The notes beneath the pieces are model-generated. The model saw only the letters and a program-made list of their open reading frames with translations, did no database searches and was not told the DNA's origin. From IMG/VR virus record IMGVR_UViG_3300032323_001302, positions 1 through 37,465 of that record: 37,465 bases of DNA; one strand, written 5' to 3'. Position numbers and translations under genes: made by a program. Within the stretch, counting starts at the first letter, position 1. Each line of letters opens with the position of its first letter. Shown here piece by piece: positions 34,900 to 37,465 of the stretch. The DNA is from a virus.

Positions 34900-34905
34900 T
34901 ATAAT
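34900..34905 (+). promoter_or_regulatory. -10 placed for a leaderless transcript of the lipoprotein gene
   Basis: TATAAT ends 7 bases before the ATG at 34913, so the start would be at or next to the A of that ATG. No Shine-Dalgarno sequence is seen before the ATG. The -35 region is poor and there is no TG extension. Confidence 0.4.
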
Positions 34906-34912
34906 ACAAGAT

Positions 34913-35122
34913 ATGAAGAAAATATTATCTATCGTATCTGTAGGAGTGCTTTCATTAGCCCTAACTTCATGCGGTATGCTAGAAAATAGATATCGTTATG
35001 ACTGCCACGATCCTGAAAACTGGTATAATAAAGAGTGCACTGTTCCAGTTTGCTTAGCAGATGGATTATGCACAAAAGACATACTTGGTTTTGATCCTTC
35101 GGAGGGTGGCGTAAATGAGTAA
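34913..35122 (+). CDS. Small lipoprotein
   Basis: 69 residues. A type II signal peptide (MKKILSIVSVGVLSLALTSC) ends in a lipobox LTSC with Cys20, so the mature protein is a lipid-anchored peptide of 50 residues outside the membrane. The mature part has four cysteines (YDCHDPENW, KECTVPVCL, GLCTKDI), which could form two disulphides. From memory, similar small Cys-rich lipoproteins occur next to a two-helix protein in many aquatic phages. Candidate role: superinfection exclusion or lysis timing. A spanin role is unlikely if the host has one membrane. It overlaps the next gene by 8 bases. Confidence 0.75.
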   Translation: MKKILSIVSVGVLSLALTSCGMLENRYRYDCHDPENWYNKECTVPVCLADGLCTKDILGFDPSEGGVNE

Positions 35123-35471
35123 AAAAAGATATACATCAGATGAACTAGATGCACGATTAAAGTTTTTTCTTGGACTAACATTAGGAACAATTTTGTTGGT
35201 TACAACAATGGGTATTTTGTATGCCCTTGTTTTTGTAACACAACCAATAGGCGAGCAGTCAGAAAATGATAAAATGTTTTTTAATGTTTTATCATCTGTA
35301 GCAACATTTATTACTGGAACACTTGCTGGTATTTTGATTGGCAAAAATGGCGGAAGCTCAGAATCTACACAGACTTCTCAGCCATATGAACAACAGCCTA
35401 TTCAAACATCTACACCTGCTGTAACAGAAGCAGTAGACGATCTTGATGATCTTGATGATTTTATTGACTAA
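35115..35471 (+). CDS. Two-helix membrane protein with acidic tail
   Basis: 118 residues. Two membrane helices: about 17-41 (FFLGLTLGTILLVTTMGILY) and about 58-78 (VLSSVATFITGTLAGILIG), with an outside loop ENDKMFF. The N-terminus is basic (MSKKRYTSDELDARLK) and the C-terminal tail is Gln/Thr-rich and ends in a very acidic run (DDLDDLDDFID). It overlaps the lipoprotein gene by 8 bases, so the two probably act together. The topology allows a holin or a membrane partner of the lipoprotein. No family is assigned with confidence. Confidence 0.75.
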   Translation: MSKKRYTSDELDARLKFFLGLTLGTILLVTTMGILYALVFVTQPIGEQSENDKMFFNVLSSVATFITGTLAGILIGKNGGSSESTQTSQPYEQQPIQTSTPAVTEAVDDLDDLDDFID

Positions 35472-35483
35472 TTAACAGATTAC

Positions 35484-35512
35484 TTGACACTATATGGGGT
35501 AGATGGTATACT
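35484..35512 (+). promoter_or_regulatory. Strong promoter before the Ntn hydrolase gene
   Basis: TTGACA (35484-35489), 17-base spacer, TATACT (35507-35512), with ATGG giving an extended -10. This is the best consensus match in the window. The start near 35519 leaves about 23 bases to ATG 35542, with AGAGGGG between. Confidence 0.8.
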
Positions 35513-35541
35513 TAAATATACGCATCTAGAGGGGTTTGGGC

Positions 35542-36066
35542 ATGACTTGTATTGCTGTAGTAAAACATGAAGATAAAATCTACATGGCTGGAGATCGTGG
35601 TGCCTCTGATGATGGAACTATTTTAGCACTTGATGCTCCAAAAGTTTGGAAGATTGGTCCATATCTTATTGGATATGCTGGTGCAATGGACGGAGAAAGA
35701 ATCCGTTATAACTTTAAGCCAACACCTCCAAACATAAAAGATACTGATAAGTTTATGCAAACCAGATTTATCAAAGAGCTTCGTGAATTTTATAATGAGT
35801 TCTGGGTGGATACATCTAAGGATGGAGATCTTGGTTTAATTATTGCAGTTCGTGGTGAAATTTATGAACATAGTTCTGCTGATATGTCTTTGTCTAAGTA
35901 TACTCTTCCATACCTTGCTATGGGCTCAGGCGCAGAATATGCTTACGGAGTTTTGTATGCAACAGATAAACAAAAGAATGCAAGAAACCGTGTAGTATCT
36001 GCAGTTTCTGCAGCAATTAGATTTAGCCCATCTTGCATGGGTCCAGTTGACGTAGTAAGTCTTTAG
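35542..36066 (+). CDS. HslV / proteasome beta-like Ntn hydrolase
   Basis: 174 residues from ATG 35542 (AGAGGGG 7 bases upstream; a TTG at 35536 is too close to it). After removal of Met the first residue is Thr (TCIAVVKHEDKIYMAGDRGA). Counting from this Thr1, Asp17 (AGDRG) and Lys33 (APKVWKIG) fall exactly at proteasome/HslV positions, and MGSGAEYAYG places Ser128-Gly129 at the site of the family's Ser129. The Gly-rich YLIGYAGAMDG after Lys33 and the end (CMGPVDVVSL) also fit. It would be a self-compartmentalising threonine peptidase in the cytoplasm. No unfoldase (HslU, ClpX, Mpa) is encoded nearby, so it would need a host ATPase, act alone, or have another amidase-type substrate. Confidence 0.82.
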   Translation: MTCIAVVKHEDKIYMAGDRGASDDGTILALDAPKVWKIGPYLIGYAGAMDGERIRYNFKPTPPNIKDTDKFMQTRFIKELREFYNEFWVDTSKDGDLGLIIAVRGEIYEHSSADMSLSKYTLPYLAMGSGAEYAYGVLYATDKQKNARNRVVSAVSAAIRFSPSCMGPVDVVSL

Positions 36067-36075
36067 GAGTATACT
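36047..36075 (+). promoter_or_regulatory. Promoter giving a leaderless transcript for the acidic protein
   Basis: TTGACG (36047-36052), 17-base spacer, TATACT (36070-36075). The -10 ends 6 bases before ATG 36082, so transcription should begin at or beside the A of the start codon. A TAGGAG (36064-36069) lies before the -10 and would only serve read-through mRNA. Confidence 0.7.
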
Positions 36076-36081
36076 TTATAT

Positions 36082-36300
36082 ATGAGCGATGAATTTGATG
36101 AAATCTTAAAAGACATTCAGCAAAAAGAATCAGACTTTAATGAGTTTGATATCTGGCTTGAAAATGGAATTTCCAGAGGATGGATAACAGAACCATTTTG
36201 TAATACTCATGATGGAGACCCATACATGACTGAAGAAGAAATGCAGGAATGGGAAGAAGGCGGAGATCCCTGCCAATTAGTTTTCAAAATCAAACAATAA
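36082..36300 (+). CDS. Small acidic protein, function unknown
   Basis: 72 residues, strongly acidic. The first half is a helix (FDEILKDIQQKESDFNEFDI), followed by a compact motif WLENGISRGWITEPFCNTHD and a second acidic stretch (EEEMQEWEEGGDPC) with Cys-Asp pairs. Short proteins with this Trp-x4-Gly-Trp pattern followed by CxTHDG occur in actinophages from my recollection; function is not established. It sits between the Ntn hydrolase and subtilase genes on its own promoter. Whether it partners either protease is open. Confidence 0.75.
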   Translation: MSDEFDEILKDIQQKESDFNEFDIWLENGISRGWITEPFCNTHDGDPYMTEEEMQEWEEGGDPCQLVFKIKQ

Positions 36301-36321
36301 CAACAAACAAAAAGGAATAAA

Positions 36322-37188
36322 ATGAAGAAAATCGTAGTAGTTCTAGCAGCGCTAGTTATGTCACTGGTTACTATTTCACCAGTACAGGCACAAGACCAGA
36401 AGGTATTAGCTATTATTGATACCGCAATTGATTCATCAAGAATGACAAATGTAATTCATGAAGTATGTTTTACATATAACAAGACATGCAATAATAAGTC
36501 TGGATTTGATGAAGGAAAAGGATCTGCAAGAATTAATGATTGGAGAATTAGAGGAGCACTTCATGGATTCAGTATGGCCCAAGTTGCAACTATGGCAGAT
36601 CCAAATGTAAAGATTGTGTTTATTAGAATTTCTGACGAAAAAGTATATGACACATTTTCAATTATTCGTAATGATGGTGGATCATTGGCTCGTGCTCTTG
36701 AGTGGGTATCCAATAATGCATCACGCTTTAATATCAAAGCTGTTTCTATTAGTCAGTCACGAAGTAACTTTTCAGTGGGAACCTGCCCTTCTGACTCATT
36801 ATTTGAATCATCTGTTAATAAACTTAGATCACAAAATGTTCCAACTTTTGTAGCAACGGGAAATGATTCTAAGAAAAATCAAATTGGATTTCCAGCATGT
36901 GTAAGTGGTGTAATCTCAGTAGCAGGAACAGATGCAGACTATAATGTTGTTAGATCAAGCAATATTAATGCAACAACAAGTTTGCTTGCTTTTGTATGTT
37001 TTAGTTTTAGAGGGCAAGCCTGTGTGGAAACCTTAGATTACTTTGGGGTGTCAAGACCAATAGTTGGAACATCTGCTGCTACAGTTCTTGCTGCTAGTCT
37101 TTATCTTAGTAAGAATACTATGAATAGTTTTAATGAGTTCTTTTTGGCATTGCCAAAGTCAAACGGATATTCATATATCTCAAAGTAA
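36322..37188 (+). CDS. Secreted subtilisin-like serine protease (S8)
   Basis: 288 residues, with AAGGAA about 5 bases before the ATG. The signal peptide is residues 1-23 (MKKIVVVLAALVMSLVTISP, then VQA). Subtilase triad in order: Asp33 (AIIDTAID), His81 (LHGFSMAQ), Ser251 (VGTSAATVL), plus oxyanion Asn181 (VATGNDS). The catalytic domain is shorter than in most subtilases (mature about 265) and no pro-peptide is visible between signal and Asp. Five cysteines in the mature region (Cys49, 56, 155, 193, 226, 234 region) could form disulphides. It would be active outside the cell membrane; targets may be host surface proteins, S-layer or rival enzymes. Unusual for a phage. Confidence 0.85.
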   Translation: MKKIVVVLAALVMSLVTISPVQAQDQKVLAIIDTAIDSSRMTNVIHEVCFTYNKTCNNKSGFDEGKGSARINDWRIRGALHGFSMAQVATMADPNVKIVFIRISDEKVYDTFSIIRNDGGSLARALEWVSNNASRFNIKAVSISQSRSNFSVGTCPSDSLFESSVNKLRSQNVPTFVATGNDSKKNQIGFPACVSGVISVAGTDADYNVVRSSNINATTSLLAFVCFSFRGQACVETLDYFGVSRPIVGTSAATVLAASLYLSKNTMNSFNEFFLALPKSNGYSYISK

Positions 37189-37195
37189 AAGGTTT

Positions 37196-37268
37196 TGGTC
37201 TGTAGCTCAGTTGGCAGAGCGGGGAGCTGTTAACTCCTAGGTCGCAAGTTCAAGTCTTGCCAGACCAG
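37196..37268 (+). tRNA. tRNA-Asn (anticodon GUU)
   Basis: Full cloverleaf by eye: acceptor TGGTCTG with CAGACCA (7 pairs), D stem GCTC/GAGC, anticodon stem GGGAG/CTCCT around loop CTGTTAA (anticodon GTT at 37229-37231), and T stem GCAAG/CTTGC with loop TTCAAGT. The discriminator is G. CCA is not fully encoded. It reads AAC and AAT, the latter very frequent in these AT-rich genes. Confidence 0.93.
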
Positions 37269-37272
37269 CAAT

Positions 37273-37346
37273 GCGGATATTGCATAGTGATAGTGCGTAA
37301 CCTTGCCAAGGTTAATGTGCGGGTTTGATTCCCGCTATCCGCTCCA
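37273..37346 (+). tRNA. tRNA-Gly (anticodon GCC), CCA encoded
   Basis: Acceptor GCGGATA with TATCCGC (7 pairs), D stem GCAT/GTGC, anticodon stem TAACC/GGTTA around loop TTGCCAA (anticodon GCC at 37305-37307), and T stem GCGGG/CCCGC with loop TTTGATT, which has T in place of the usual C of TTC. Discriminator T, followed by encoded CCA (37344-37346). Confidence 0.9.
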
Positions 37347-37352
37347 AAAAAT

Positions 37353-37360
37353 GGTATAAT
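37353..37360 (+). promoter_or_regulatory. Extended -10 promoter behind the tRNAs
   Basis: GG preceded by AT gives ATGG before TATAAT (37355-37360). No -35 match lies at 16-18 bases, where the end of tRNA-Gly sits. The start near 37367 coincides with the base of the hairpin at 37366-37386. Confidence 0.5.
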
Positions 37361-37365
37361 AGTAT

Positions 37366-37386
37366 TGTACTGCCTACGGGGGTACA
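37366..37386 (+). other. 5'-leader hairpin with UACG tetraloop
   Basis: TGTACT pairs with GGTACA (one T-G pair), then after a bulged G, CC pairs with GG closing the loop TACG. In RNA this is C-UACG-G, one of the exceptionally stable UNCG tetraloops. The stem starts at the predicted transcript start, about 30 bases before the AAAGGGG used by ATG 37416. Such 5'-terminal hairpins protect mRNA from decay. Confidence 0.5.
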
Positions 37387-37415
37387 TTAACTTATTCGCT
37401 TGAAAGGGGAATAAA

Positions 37416-37465
37416 ATGGTAACACAGTTCGCTATGGATCTTTTCAATGATCCTTTTTTTATTGG
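37416..37465 (+). CDS. Start of an unidentified gene, cut by the window end
   Basis: ATG 37416 with AAAGGGG about 7 bases upstream; the frame is open to the window end. Only the first 16 residues are present (MVTQFAMDLFNDPFFI). The Asp-Pro-Phe-Phe start has a faint likeness to the beginning of phage Hsp20-type small heat shock proteins, but this is far too little to assign. The promoter and stable 5' hairpin suggest strong expression. Confidence 0.6.
   Translation, partial: MVTQFAMDLFNDPFFI

Noticed and set aside
34913-35471. Lipoprotein and two-helix protein as a spanin pair
   Set aside because: The gene order is reversed relative to Rz/Rz1, the second protein has two membrane helices and no periplasmic coiled coil, and the likely host lacks an outer membrane.
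37416-37465. Hsp20-type small heat shock protein
   Set aside because: Only 16 residues are visible; the likeness to DPFF-type starts is too weak for a call.
1-37465. Lysogeny functions (integrase, repressor, att sites), transposons or IS elements
   Set aside because: I looked for integrase and transposase motifs and for terminal repeats and saw none. The MerR-like protein alone is not evidence for lysogeny.

Overview
The window looks like about 37 kb of an AT-rich, strictly virulent-looking dsDNA tailed phage. Every gene I can support is on the + strand, genes are tightly packed (many 1-20 base overlaps), and I see no integrase, repressor or attachment site. The host is most likely a Gram-positive actinobacterium, possibly an aquatic (freshwater) lineage. 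This rests on the replication gene set (short DnaG-like primase, DnaE polymerase, RecA, Cas4-like exonuclease, RuvC), on a surface protein whose Ala-rich C-terminal coil resembles from memory the S-layer-like proteins of freshwater actinobacteria, and on promoter-like sites that would give leaderless mRNAs. The host assignment is inference. No capsid, portal or endolysin gene is recognisable here, so both ends are cuts into a larger genome.

Region 1, tail (1-12767): the C-terminal part of the tape measure protein (open at the left edge, with an ADP-ribosyltransferase-like segment), a distal-tail-like protein, a very large tail hub, an H-type-lectin-like protein and two large fibre/adhesin proteins rich in fibronectin-III-like domains. 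The second adhesin has a Cys-rich insertion inside a jelly roll. Region 2 (12814-14428): six small genes (zinc-binding, coiled-coil and helix-turn-helix proteins) lodged between fibre genes. Region 3 (14491-17029): two more fibre/baseplate-periphery proteins.

Region 4, DNA metabolism (17106-27991), begins with a clear promoter at 17043-17071: helicase, primase, putative gp32-like single-strand binding protein, DnaE-type DNA polymerase with an apparently intact PHP domain, MazG-like pyrophosphohydrolase, RecA, a small PD-(D/E)XK nuclease, a Cas4-like exonuclease, a RuvC-like resolvase, a DUF3310 protein and several tiny zinc, HTH and membrane proteins. Region 5 (27981-30279): small and large terminase subunits.

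Region 6, envelope and protease island (30293-37188): a secreted S-layer-like protein on its own promoter-terminator cassette; a secreted lectin/FN3/coiled-coil protein that appears to start at ATT; a small two-helix membrane protein (holin candidate); a lipoprotein overlapping a two-helix membrane protein; an HslV/proteasome-like Ntn hydrolase with Thr1, Asp17 and Lys33 in place; a small acidic protein on a probable leaderless promoter; and a secreted subtilisin-like protease. The window ends with tRNA-Asn(GUU), tRNA-Gly(GCC), an extended -10 promoter with a 5'-terminal UACG-loop hairpin, and the first codons of a truncated gene.

Transcription appears to rely on host housekeeping sigma factor: at least ten sites match TRTG-type or other extended -10 promoters, often overlapping the stop codon of the gene before. 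No phage RNA polymerase or sigma factor is visible. All functional calls come from reading motifs by eye; no database search was run.
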